A DNA stretch of 9,160 nucleotides from a bacterium (GCA_027310505.1 DAIDAS010000121.1:1-9160), one strand, 5' to 3'; counted from the first letter of the stretch, positions 1 through 6,913 are shown. The notes: generated by a model not told the origin, from the sequence alone. Translations and numbers: made by a program.

Positions 1-634
1 GGAAAGACAGGCCGGATTCAACCAGTACCGCGCTGGCGATGCCAAGCACGGAACTGACGATGATCGGGGTCAGGCTATTGGGCAGCAGGTGGCGGAAGAT
101 TAGTCGGGTATTTTTAGCGCCCAGCGTCTGCGCCGACAACACAAATTCGCGTTCGCGCAGGCTGAGAAATTCCGCGCGAACCAAGCGGGTCACGCCCATC
201 CAGGAGGTGAGGCCGATCACGATCATGATATTCCAGATGGAGGGCGTTAGAAAGGCGATCACAGCCAGGATCAGGAAGAAGGTCGGGATGGAAAGCATGA
301 CGTCCACCAGGCGCATGATGACGACATCGACCCAGCCGCGATAGAACCCTGAAATGGCGCCTAAGATGACGCCGATGACGGTGGCGATGCCGACTGCGAC
401 AAAGCCGACCAGCAGCGAGATGCGCGCGCCGAACAGCATGCGGGAGTATACGTCCCGTCCCAAGCCATCGGTGCCCATCCAGTGAGCCGAGGCGGGGGGC
501 AGCAGGATAGCCTTGACGTCGATGGCATCGGGATCGTAGGGGGCGATCCATGGGGCGATCAGGGCCAGCAGCAGCACGGTGGCGATAATGGCGAAGCCCC
601 AGCGTGCCAGGGGGTTGGATAGCGCGCGCTTCAT
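1..634 (-). CDS. Peptide ABC transporter permease, OppC/DppC type (3' end outside window)
   Basis: Second inner-membrane permease of a di/oligopeptide importer. The 211 codons visible begin MKRALSNPLARWGF, followed by a hydrophobic segment at about residues 12-31. A stretch typical of the OppC/DppC family (HWMGTDGLGRDVYSRMLFGA) lies near residues 52-71, followed by several transmembrane segments. The cytoplasmic EAA-like loop that docks on the ATPase is seen near the visible end (EFVLSAQTLGAKNTRLIFRH). Family members are about 280-300 residues, so roughly a quarter is missing beyond position 1. The ATG overlaps the stop of the preceding permease gene (ATGA), and a good Shine-Dalgarno AGGAG at 642-646 sits 7 bases before it, which supports this start and translational coupling. 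The ATPase genes (OppD/OppF type) are not in the window and may follow to the left. The substrate cannot be read from the sequence. Confidence 0.93.
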   Translation of the reverse strand, partial: MKRALSNPLARWGFAIIATVLLLALIAPWIAPYDPDAIDVKAILLPPASAHWMGTDGLGRDVYSRMLFGARISLLVGFVAVGIATVIGVILGAISGFYRGWVDVVIMRLVDVMLSIPTFFLILAVIAFLTPSIWNIMIVIGLTSWMGVTRLVRAEFLSLREREFVLSAQTLGAKNTRLIFRHLLPNSLTPIIVSSVLGIASAVLVESGLSF

Positions 635-1650
635 TGCCCCACTCCTCGCCGGACGCGTGGATCGGCCCAGGCATAGGCGATATCGGCCAGCAGGTTGCCG
701 ATCAGGGTCAGGGCTGCGCCGATGGTCAGGATGCCCATGATGACCGGGAAATCGCGCATCAGTACGGCGTCGTAGAACAGCTTGCCCATGCCGGGAATGG
801 CGAACAGCGATTCTGCAATGACGGAGCCGCCGATCAGTCCAGGGATGGAAAGGCCGAGCAAGGTAATGAGCGGCAGCAGTGCGTTGCGCAGGGCATGGCG
901 ATAGACCACGGTGTTCTCCGGCAAGCCTTTGGCGCGGGCGGTGGTGATGTAATCCTGATGCAGCACGTCCAGCATGCCGTTGCGCACGAACAGGGAAATC
1001 CCGGCCAAGCCGCCCAGGGCCGATATGAATACCGGGGTCGCCAGATGCCTGCCGACATCCCAGCCCTGTGCCAGCCAGGACATGCGTTCGTAACCCAGGC
1101 TATGGATGCCGGAAATCGGCAGCCAGGCATGCACCACGCCCAGCCAGTACATCATGATGAGCGCGAGCCAGAAGCCGGGCACGGCGAAACCGATGAAAAC
1201 GAATACCGTGATTGCGCGGTCGGGTGGCCTGTTTTGATAAACGGCAGAAATAACACCCAAGGGCAAAGCTGCGACTACGATCAGCACCAGCCCGAGAATA
1301 TTGATCAGCAGGGTGATGGGTAGGGCTTCTTGAATCATGCCCTTGGTGACATTGCCTTTTTCATCTTTCTTTTCCCACAGCACCGGGCGCTGATGGCCGG
1401 CGAAGGACTCGCCGAAATCCAGCGTTGCCATGCGCTTCAGCCACAAGCTGTACTGCACCAGCAGCGGTTCGTCGAGATGGTAGAGCTTGCGCAGTTTCTG
1501 GCGCGATTCTTCGCTGGCCTTGGGGTTGAATCCAGCCTCGGTGGTGGTAATGTCACCAGGAGCCAGGTGCATGATCAGGAAGGAAATCAGGCTGATGCCC
1601 ACCAATAGCGGCACCATCCAGAACAGGCGTTTGGCGAGGTATCGAATCAT
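631..1650 (-). CDS. Peptide ABC transporter permease, OppB/DppB type
   Basis: First inner-membrane permease of the peptide importer, 339 residues, close to the usual family length. It starts MIRYLAKRLFWMVPLLVGIS, the typical OppB/DppB N-terminus with a first membrane segment ending in HLAPGD (residues 28-33). A periplasmic region follows (about 34-108), then further membrane segments (about 111-138, 146-172, 206-222, 262-281 and 303-325). The EAA-type loop that contacts the ATPase is at about 233-262 (DYITTARAKGL to RNALLP). The chosen ATG overlaps the stop of the binding-protein gene (ATGA at 1647-1650). An in-frame start at 1695 would add 15 non-conserved residues and overlap the upstream gene by 49 bases, so it is rejected. 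The stop overlaps the next permease start in the same way. The protein should form the channel with the OppC-type partner. Confidence 0.95.
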   Translation of the reverse strand: MIRYLAKRLFWMVPLLVGISLISFLIMHLAPGDITTTEAGFNPKASEESRQKLRKLYHLDEPLLVQYSLWLKRMATLDFGESFAGHQRPVLWEKKDEKGNVTKGMIQEALPITLLINILGLVLIVVAALPLGVISAVYQNRPPDRAITVFVFIGFAVPGFWLALIMMYWLGVVHAWLPISGIHSLGYERMSWLAQGWDVGRHLATPVFISALGGLAGISLFVRNGMLDVLHQDYITTARAKGLPENTVVYRHALRNALLPLITLLGLSIPGLIGGSVIAESLFAIPGMGKLFYDAVLMRDFPVIMGILTIGAALTLIGNLLADIAYAWADPRVRRGVGQ

Positions 1651-3281
1651 TGTTCCGCGATCTCCGTACGGCGCAGGGGCTCGGGGATGTACCACTCGTA
1701 CGAGTTATGTCCGATGCCGGCTGGCGGAGCCGGATTGTCGATGCCTTTGACCCGCTTGTGGATCGCGGGCAGGCCGTAGCCGGCATAGAGGTAGACGATG
1801 GGGCTGTCGTCGTAGAGTTGCTGCGCGAACTGGTGGTAAATCTTCATGCGCTTGTCGGGGTTCAGCTCCAGGCGGCCTTGCTCCAGCAGTTTATCGACTT
1901 TGGGATTGTTGTAGCCGATGAAATTGAATTTGCCAGGATCCTGCTGCGAAGAGTGCCAGATGTTGAATTGATCGGGCTCCTGCCCCAGGCTCCAACCCAG
2001 CACAACGACGTCGAAATCGCCGGTCTTGATGAAGCGGCCGATAAAGCTGGCCCACTCCAGCACGCGGATTTTGACGTCGATGCCGATTTCCTTCAGGCGG
2101 CGCTGGATCAATACTGCACTCAGTTCGCGCTGCTTGTTCTGGTTGGTGAGAATTTCGAAAGCCAGAGGCTTGCCGTCGCGGTCGAGAATGCCGTCGCCAT
2201 CGTGGTCCTCGAAACCGGCTTCTTTCAACAGTTGTTTTGCTTTTGCCGGGTCGTAGGGATAGGGCTTGAGATTAGGGTTACTCCAGCGCGTGCCGGGCTT
2301 GTAGGGCGATGCAATCGGCTCGCCCAGACCCAGCAGTACACCATCAATCAGCTCCTGTTTGTCGATGGCGTAATTGATGGCCAGACGTACCCGGCGGTCA
2401 TCCCAAGGCTTGTGTTTCAGGTTGAATCCCAGATAGGTGTAGGCATTGCCCAGTTCCTTGTATTGGGCGATTTTCCGGGTCAGTTCCGGGCGTGCCGGAA
2501 AAATGCGCGCGTACTGGATGGGGCTCAGGCCCATGGAGTCGATGTTGTCCGCCATCAGCTCAAGAAACTGTGCGGCAGGGTCGGGGATAAAGCGCGAGAC
2601 CAGGCGGTCGATGCGCGCTTGTCCCTGAGTGGCGTTCGGGTTGCGCTTGAGAGAAATGCGCTCGCCGTTTTTCCATTCGTCCAGCTGATAGTAGTGGCTG
2701 CCGACCGGGTGGCGGGCGAAGGGCGTGGTGTTGATGTCCTGCCCCTCCAGCAAATGCTTGGGCAGGACCTGCAGCCCGGCCCAGGAGTCCAGTGCGGGCG
2801 CATAAGGCTGGGCATAGGTGACCCGGAACGTGAGCGGGTTGGGGGTTTCCGCTTTCAGTACCAGTTTGTAATCGGCACCGTAAGGGGTGCGCGTATTGTC
2901 ATCCGTAACCAGTTTCCAGGTAAACAGTACGTCGGCACTGGTGAGTGCGGCACCATCGGCCCATTTCATGCCGGGCTTGAGGTGAAAGGTGATGGTTTTC
3001 TGGTCCTTGGAGACTTCCCAGGATTTGGCCAGTTCGCCTTCAAGTTCCAGATTTTTGTCGTACTTGAGCAGGCTGTTGAACAGGTTGGCGGCGATGGCCG
3101 CTGCGGCTGATTCTCCTGCCAGCATGGCGATCAGTCCGCTGGGTTCGCCGCTCATTGCATCAACCAGCGCGCCGCCTTGTTCAGGCGGGTAAGGCCGATC
3201 CAGGTCCGCCGCAGATACGGCCGCCTGTTTGCCGCAAGCGGCTAGCGCCAGGCATGCGGTCAGCAGAAAATTACGCAGCAT
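1647..3281 (-). CDS. Peptide ABC transporter substrate-binding lipoprotein (SBP family 5, OppA/DppA type)
   Basis: Extracytoplasmic receptor of the importer, 544 residues, the usual size for this family. The N-terminus has one basic residue, a short hydrophobic core and a lipobox LAAC at residues 13-16, so Cys16 is the predicted lipidated residue. The next residue is Gly, not Asp, so by the E. coli +2 rule it would not be held in the inner membrane. The body matches SBP_bac_5 proteins: GEPSGLIAML near residue 46, the run LAKSWEVSKDQKTITFHLKP, ADVLFTWKL, LPKHLLEG, and a C-terminal lobe with AINYAIDKQELIDG, typical of this class. It starts inside the last 11 bases of mltD and ends in an ATGA overlap with the OppB-type gene, so all four genes are probably co-translated. 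The Shine-Dalgarno is weak (AGG 5 bases before ATG), fitting coupling to mltD translation. Ligand unknown: peptides in general, possibly murein peptides given the neighbour (inference). Confidence 0.93.
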   Translation of the reverse strand: MLRNFLLTACLALAACGKQAAVSAADLDRPYPPEQGGALVDAMSGEPSGLIAMLAGESAAAAIAANLFNSLLKYDKNLELEGELAKSWEVSKDQKTITFHLKPGMKWADGAALTSADVLFTWKLVTDDNTRTPYGADYKLVLKAETPNPLTFRVTYAQPYAPALDSWAGLQVLPKHLLEGQDINTTPFARHPVGSHYYQLDEWKNGERISLKRNPNATQGQARIDRLVSRFIPDPAAQFLELMADNIDSMGLSPIQYARIFPARPELTRKIAQYKELGNAYTYLGFNLKHKPWDDRRVRLAINYAIDKQELIDGVLLGLGEPIASPYKPGTRWSNPNLKPYPYDPAKAKQLLKEAGFEDHDGDGILDRDGKPLAFEILTNQNKQRELSAVLIQRRLKEIGIDVKIRVLEWASFIGRFIKTGDFDVVVLGWSLGQEPDQFNIWHSSQQDPGKFNFIGYNNPKVDKLLEQGRLELNPDKRMKIYHQFAQQLYDDSPIVYLYAGYGLPAIHKRVKGIDNPAPPAGIGHNSYEWYIPEPLRRTEIAEQ

Positions 3282-4905
3282 CCGGCCTGAAAATGACGAG
3301 TTTATGTCCAGGGGTGATGTGGCTGCCGCTCAGCTTGTTCCAGCGTTGCAGGTCGTCGGTATCGACATCGAATTTACGTGCCACCCCGGCCAGCGTGTCG
3401 CCGTGGCGGACAAGATACAGGGTTTTGGCCGGCTTGCTCTTGGCAAGCTTGGCTGTATGGGTGGCATGGGTCGCAGTCTTGACAGAGGCGGGGGGGGGCA
3501 CTTGCACCAGCAGAGTCTGGCCATTTTTTAGTTTGCCGGATTTGAGATGGTTCATCGCCATCAACTGTTTGGCTGTGACGCCATAACGCTTGGCGATGGT
3601 GTTGATGTTTTCGCCCTTGTTGACGGTGTGATGTTTAGCTGCCGAGGCGAGCTTGTCATTCTTCTCTTCGGCTTTCGGCGGCGTTGCCATCTCTTCGGTG
3701 GCTAGCTCGGGGGGGGCGGATTCATTGCGGGCCGGAACCAGCAGCGGTCTGGCGGCGTTCAGCTTGTTCTTGGCGCTGATATCGTTTACGTCACGCAATT
3801 GGGCCACGCTGACGCCAAATTTTCTGGCCACGTTATCCAGGCGCTCGCCGCGTTTGGCGTAGTAGGTCTGCCAGCTCACCAGTGGCTTATTGTAATTCGC
3901 CAGATTGGCCGCGAATTCGTCGTCCTTGCCGATAGGCAGCAGGATTTCATTCGTGCCTTCGGTCGATGTGATGACCGGACGGTTGTATTCCGGATTGAGT
4001 GAGGTAAATTCTTCAAGGGATACCCCCGCCAGCTTTGCGGCCAGCTTGGCATCGATCTGCTTCGGTGCGGCAACCTGCGTGAAGTACGGCTGGTTGGCGA
4101 TGGGTTGGATATCGAGGCCGTATTGCTCCGGGTTGTTGACGATGTTCTTGACGGCTTGCAGCTTGGGAACGTAATTCTTTGTTTCCGGGGGCAGGTTCAG
4201 GCTCTGGTAGTCGGTTGGCAGCCCCTTTTTACGGTTGTTTTCGATAGCGCGCATGACGGTGCCTTCTCCGGCATTGTAAGCGGCCAGGGCGAGGTCCCAA
4301 CTGCCGAACATGACATGCAGCTTTTGCAGATAGGTGAGTGCTGCATCGGTGGCGGCGGTCACATCCCGTCGATTATCGACCCACCAGTTCTGCTTGAGAC
4401 CGAAATGCTTGCCTGTGGAAGGCACAAACTGCCAGATGCCGGAGGCACGGCTGGTCGAGTATGCCTGTGGGTTGAAGGCGCTTTCCACCATGGGAAGTAG
4501 CGCTATTTCAGTAGGCATGCCACGTTTCTGCACTTCTTCGACGATGTGGTAGAGGTACTTCTGGCTGCGTCCAACCATGCGTTTGACGTAATCTGGGCGC
4601 GAGGCGTACCAGGATTCATGCGTTGCCGTGAAAGGGGACTGCAAGTCAGGCATGGCATAGCCGCCTTTGATGCGTTGCCAGAGGCTGTTGCTGTTTTCAG
4701 CGGAGGTATCGTTGGCGGCAGACGGGTTTGTGAGCGGTGGATAAGCCTGCAATCCGTCTTTGGACTGGGATTGCATGTCGACGCTGTTTGCATCGGTGTC
4801 ATTGAGGATCGTCAATTCATCGCCAGCGGTATTGGTGTCGGCGTGGGCGGGGGTCAGAAAGGGCAGGGCTAGGATGACCAGCTTCAGCAGATGTTTTGCA
4901 TGCAT
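3271..4905 (-). CDS. mltD: Lytic murein transglycosylase with three LysM domains (MltD-like)
   Basis: Cleaves the MurNAc-GlcNAc bond of peptidoglycan in the periplasm, forming 1,6-anhydro ends. It has 544 residues. The signal peptide is at about 1-22, with a likely type I cleavage site in PAHA-DT and no lipobox cysteine, unlike E. coli MltD, which is a lipoprotein. The SLT catalytic domain spans about 115-255: LLPMVESAFNP carries the catalytic Glu141, followed by SGIWQFVPSTGKHFGL, the AAYNAGEG motif near 208 and NYVPKLQAVKNI. Three LysM peptidoglycan-binding modules follow at about 345-391, 425-468 and 494-538, separated by linkers rich in Ala, Pro and Lys. Two of these linkers contain runs of eight and nine C. 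The ATG at 4905 is preceded by a weak AGAGA and a plausible promoter. gloB lies upstream in the same direction (101 bases away), and the peptide transporter follows with an 11-base overlap. Confidence 0.95.
   Translation of the reverse strand: MHAKHLLKLVILALPFLTPAHADTNTAGDELTILNDTDANSVDMQSQSKDGLQAYPPLTNPSAANDTSAENSNSLWQRIKGGYAMPDLQSPFTATHESWYASRPDYVKRMVGRSQKYLYHIVEEVQKRGMPTEIALLPMVESAFNPQAYSTSRASGIWQFVPSTGKHFGLKQNWWVDNRRDVTAATDAALTYLQKLHVMFGSWDLALAAYNAGEGTVMRAIENNRKKGLPTDYQSLNLPPETKNYVPKLQAVKNIVNNPEQYGLDIQPIANQPYFTQVAAPKQIDAKLAAKLAGVSLEEFTSLNPEYNRPVITSTEGTNEILLPIGKDDEFAANLANYNKPLVSWQTYYAKRGERLDNVARKFGVSVAQLRDVNDISAKNKLNAARPLLVPARNESAPPELATEEMATPPKAEEKNDKLASAAKHHTVNKGENINTIAKRYGVTAKQLMAMNHLKSGKLKNGQTLLVQVPPPASVKTATHATHTAKLAKSKPAKTLYLVRHGDTLAGVARKFDVDTDDLQRWNKLSGSHITPGHKLVIFRPDAA
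3490..3498 (-). repeat. Poly-C(9) tract in mltD linker
   Basis: Nine G on the plus strand, read as CCC CCC CCC (Pro470-Pro472), between the second and third LysM domains. A one-base loss would shift translation into a frame that ends at 3330, removing the third LysM domain and replacing it with a Pro/Arg/Ser-rich tail of about 50 residues. Whether the tract varies in length is not known from one sequence. Confidence 0.9.
3709..3716 (-). repeat. Poly-C(8) tract in mltD linker
   Basis: Eight G on the plus strand, read as part of GCC CCC CCC (Ala397-Pro399), between the first and second LysM domains. It is the second long C run in the same gene, also in an inter-domain linker where a frameshift would leave the catalytic domain and LysM1 intact. 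Confidence 0.88.
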
Positions 4906-4941
4906 ATTTGCGAATCTCTGGTAGCCAAAAAGTGTTGCGAT

Positions 4942-4969
4942 GTTATCTTCTAAGCCAAGGTTTAGTCAA
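4942..4969 (-). promoter_or_regulatory. Candidate sigma-70 promoter for mltD and the peptide transporter genes
   Basis: On the minus strand a -35 box TTGACT (4969-4964, 5 of 6 consensus bases) is followed after 16 bases by a -10 box GATAAC (4947-4942, 4 of 6). Initiation near 4935 would give a leader of about 30 bases before the mltD ATG at 4905. It lies in the only non-coding gap upstream of mltD (4906-5006). I saw no convincing intrinsic terminator for gloB in that gap, so read-through from gloB may add to expression. Confidence 0.45.
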
Positions 4970-5006
4970 GCTGAAATGCACTTTATTGGCTTCTGTAACT
5001 GAATGA

Positions 5007-5753
5007 TTAGTATGAATTTCTCAGTGTTCTCACGGCGCAAAACGCTGTTTCGGGATCGGCGCTTTTTGCAACTGATTGAATAGAAGGGGTTTCGCACCGA
5101 AGAAACGGGTTGGTCGCCCGTTCCAGCGCGATGGTTGAAGGTAGGCTTGGCTTGGCTTGGGCGCGGCATGCGGCGACTTCTGTTTCGCGATGGGCCAGCG
5201 CCGTATTGTCAGGATCGATCATGCGAGCGAAGCGGATATTGTGCTGGGTGTATTCGTGTGCGCAATAGACGCGGGTTTCTGGCGGAAGTTCGGCCAGTCG
5301 TTGGAGGGAGTGGTACAGCTGGCTGCAGGTGCCTTCGAACAGGCGTCCGCAGCCGCAGCCGAACAGGGTGTCGCCACAGAATAGCGAATTTGCGCCATAA
5401 TAAACTACGTGCCCAAGGGTATGGCCGGGTGTTTCCATGACACACAGTCTGGTGTCCAGGGTGGTCAGCCCGACGATGTCCCCCTCGCCGACGGCATGGT
5501 GCGGAAAGTCATATGTTTCCCTGCTCGGTGCGTATACTTCAGCGGGGTACTTTTTAAGCAATTCCGGTATGCCGCCAGTGTGGTCATCATGGTGGTGAGT
5601 GACCAGGATGGCATCGAGCATCAGGTTGCGTACGCGCAATTCCGCAAGTACAGGAGCAGCGTCGCCCGGATCAACAACGACGGCGTGTCCTTGGCAATGC
5701 AACAACCAGATATAGTTGTCCCGGAAGGCCGGGATGGGGGTCACTTCGAACAT
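5007..5753 (-). CDS. gloB: Hydroxyacylglutathione hydrolase (glyoxalase II)
   Basis: Hydrolyses S-D-lactoylglutathione to D-lactate and glutathione, the second step of cytosolic methylglyoxal detoxification. 248 residues (E. coli GloB has 251). It begins MFEVTPIPAFRDNYIW, the typical GloB N-terminus. The metallo-beta-lactamase-fold dinuclear metal motif THxHxDH is intact as THHHDDH (ligands His53, His55, Asp57, His58), with His111 in TPGHTLGH, Asp128 in CGDTLF and His166 in CAHEYT. The C-terminal family signature LPSTIALERATNPFLRC is at 204-220. Two adjacent ATGs (5756 and 5753) are possible starts. I give the second because it fits family N-termini, but the first would add only one Met. Neither has a clear Shine-Dalgarno. 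It is divergent from the methyltransferase gene, and the start regions abut or overlap. mltD follows 101 bases downstream on the same strand. Confidence 0.96.
   Translation of the reverse strand: MFEVTPIPAFRDNYIWLLHCQGHAVVVDPGDAAPVLAELRVRNLMLDAILVTHHHDDHTGGIPELLKKYPAEVYAPSRETYDFPHHAVGEGDIVGLTTLDTRLCVMETPGHTLGHVVYYGANSLFCGDTLFGCGCGRLFEGTCSQLYHSLQRLAELPPETRVYCAHEYTQHNIRFARMIDPDNTALAHRETEVAACRAQAKPSLPSTIALERATNPFLRCETPSIQSVAKSADPETAFCAVRTLRNSY
5144..5160. repeat. Short pentanucleotide tandem repeat inside gloB
   Basis: Three GGCTT units plus GG (CCAAG units on the coding strand), encoding part of AQAKPSL at about residues 198-204 of GloB, just before the conserved LPST motif. Slippage by one unit would shift the frame in the last fifth of the protein. 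Three units is short for an unstable repeat. Confidence 0.75.
5691..5716 (+). promoter_or_regulatory. Possible promoter for the methyltransferase-rnhA-dnaQ chain, inside gloB
   Basis: TTGGCA (5691-5696, 5 of 6) and TATAGT (5711-5716, 5 of 6) resemble -35 and -10 boxes, but the spacer is only 14 bases, shorter than normal. The TATAGT arises from the conserved Asn-Tyr-Ile codons of gloB on the other strand, so it may be coincidence. No non-coding DNA exists between gloB and the methyltransferase gene, so any promoter must lie inside gloB. Confidence 0.2.
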
Positions 5754-5754
5754 C

Positions 5755-6486
5755 ATGGCAACATACACCGAACAGGGCTGGCTGCAAACTCCGCTGGGCA
5801 ATTATTTGCTGACGCAGGAACAAGCCATGTTCGACAGCGCTGTTGCAGATATGTTCGGTTTTAACGCCCTGCAGTTGGGGATGCCTGAGGTTGATTTGCT
5901 GCGTAACTGTCGCATTCCTTTCCGTTTCAGGGCGGCACCTCATGCCGCGACCACCTTGTGCTGCGATTCGGTCCAGTTGCCTTTTGCCGCGAGCAGCATT
6001 GATGTGCTGCTGATGCCGCACATACTGGAATTTTCACCCAGCCCGCATGATACCTTGCGTGAAGCCGAGCGCATCCTGCTGCCGGAAGGTCATCTTGTTC
6101 TCAGCGGCTTCAATCCGATTAGTCTTTGGGGTGCACGGCGACTGATGGACAAGGGGGGCGAATACCCGTGGCAGGGTAAATTCATTTCGCTGCTGCGCCT
6201 CAAGGATTGGCTGGCATTGCTGGGGTTTGAAGTGGTGGCCGGACGCATGGCATGTTATATCCCGCCAGTGCGCAAGGAGTCCATGCTCCAGCGTTGCCAG
6301 TTCATGGATCGGGCGGGTGATCGCTGGTGGCCGATGCTGGGTGGCGTGTATTTCCTGGTGGCGAAAAAACGCGTGACTGGAATGCGCCTGATACGCCCAA
6401 GCTGGAATGGGGCGCGAGTGGCGCGTGCGCTGATACCGAAACCAACACAAAAGGCCGAGTGCCAGAAAAACAAGCATGGACAATAA
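5755..6486 (+). CDS. Class I SAM-dependent methyltransferase-like protein (YafS-like)
   Basis: 243 residues from ATG 5755. The middle has a Methyltransf_11 (UbiE/COQ5-like) pattern: LPFAASSIDVLLMPHILEF at 76-94, then LREAERILLPEGHLVLSGFNP at 101-121, corresponding to the post-SAM strand and helix and the motif III hairpin. The glycine-rich SAM loop (GxGxG) is not recognisable. The equivalent place reads FNALQLGMPEVDLL (36-49). The C-terminal tail is basic. The position between gloB and rnhA is that of E. coli yafS, whose substrate I do not know. Start: ATG 5755 is adjacent to the gloB start. An in-frame ATG at 5734, with GGAAGG 5 bases before it, and a TTG at 5716 are alternatives that would overlap gloB by about 20-40 bases. 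The end overlaps rnhA by 11 bases. A methyltransferase fold is likely; the activity is uncertain. Confidence 0.88.
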   Translation: MATYTEQGWLQTPLGNYLLTQEQAMFDSAVADMFGFNALQLGMPEVDLLRNCRIPFRFRAAPHAATTLCCDSVQLPFAASSIDVLLMPHILEFSPSPHDTLREAERILLPEGHLVLSGFNPISLWGARRLMDKGGEYPWQGKFISLLRLKDWLALLGFEVVAGRMACYIPPVRKESMLQRCQFMDRAGDRWWPMLGGVYFLVAKKRVTGMRLIRPSWNGARVARALIPKPTQKAECQKNKHGQ

Positions 6487-6913
6487 AGTAGAAATCTACG
6501 CCGATGGCGCGTGCAAAGGCAATCCCGGCCCGGGTGGCTGGGGTGCCTGGCTGAGCTACGCGGGCAAAGAGAAGGAACTATTCGGTGGCGAGCCTTTGAC
6601 CACCAATAATCGCATGGAGCTGACGGCGGTAATCCGCGCGCTCGAGGCCCTGAAACGCGGTTGCCAGGTTCGGCTGCACACCGATTCGCAGTATGTGCAC
6701 AAGGGAATCAGCGAATGGATCAAGGGCTGGAAAATGCGCGGCTGGCGCACAGCCGACAAGAAGCCGGTGAAGAATGACGATCTGTGGCGCCGTCTGGATG
6801 AGTTGGCCCAGCAACACGAGATTGAATGGATATGGGTCAGGGGGCACGCGGGCAATGTGGGTAACGAACGTGCCGATGACCTGGCGAACCGTGGCGTGGA
6901 GACATTGAAATGA
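6476..6913 (+). CDS. rnhA: Ribonuclease HI
   Basis: Endonuclease that cuts the RNA strand of RNA-DNA hybrids, removing R-loops and primer remnants in the cytoplasm. 145 residues (E. coli 155). All catalytic residues sit at the E. coli numbers: Asp10 (YADGAC), Glu48 (NNRMELTA), Asp70 (HTDSQYV), His124 (RGHAGN) and Asp134 (ERADDLA). The basic handle region (WIKGWKMRGWRTADKKPVKN, 81-100), which binds the hybrid, is present. The short end just after Asp134 lacks part of the longer E. coli tail, which is common in the family. The start lies inside the last 11 bases of the methyltransferase gene with only a weak A-rich ribosome site, suggesting coupled translation. The TGA stop overlaps the dnaQ ATG. 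Confidence 0.97.
   Translation: MDNKVEIYADGACKGNPGPGGWGAWLSYAGKEKELFGGEPLTTNNRMELTAVIRALEALKRGCQVRLHTDSQYVHKGISEWIKGWKMRGWRTADKKPVKNDDLWRRLDELAQQHEIEWIWVRGHAGNVGNERADDLANRGVETLK

Noticed and set aside
604..1323. Open frame of 239 codons antisense to the OppB-type permease
   Set aside because: Low-complexity, Gln- and Gly-rich shadow with no family resemblance; the permease on the other strand is unmistakable.
1651..1695. Upstream start for the OppB-type permease adding 15 residues
   Set aside because: The extra residues are not like family N-termini, and the ATG at 1650 gives the classic start with an ATGA overlap.
1650..3110. Long open frame (486 codons) on the plus strand antisense to the peptide-binding protein
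   Set aside because: The minus strand has a full SBP family 5 protein. The antisense frame has no recognisable domain, and such shadows are common in GC-rich genes with biased codons.
4950..4965. Imperfect hairpin CTAAGCC-AA-GGTTTAG as a gloB terminator
   Set aside because: Two-base loop, a mismatched pair and no T run; it also overlaps the candidate mltD promoter.
4966..5169. Small minus-strand open frame across the 3' end of gloB
   Set aside because: It lies in another frame of gloB and runs into the mltD promoter region, with no family resemblance.
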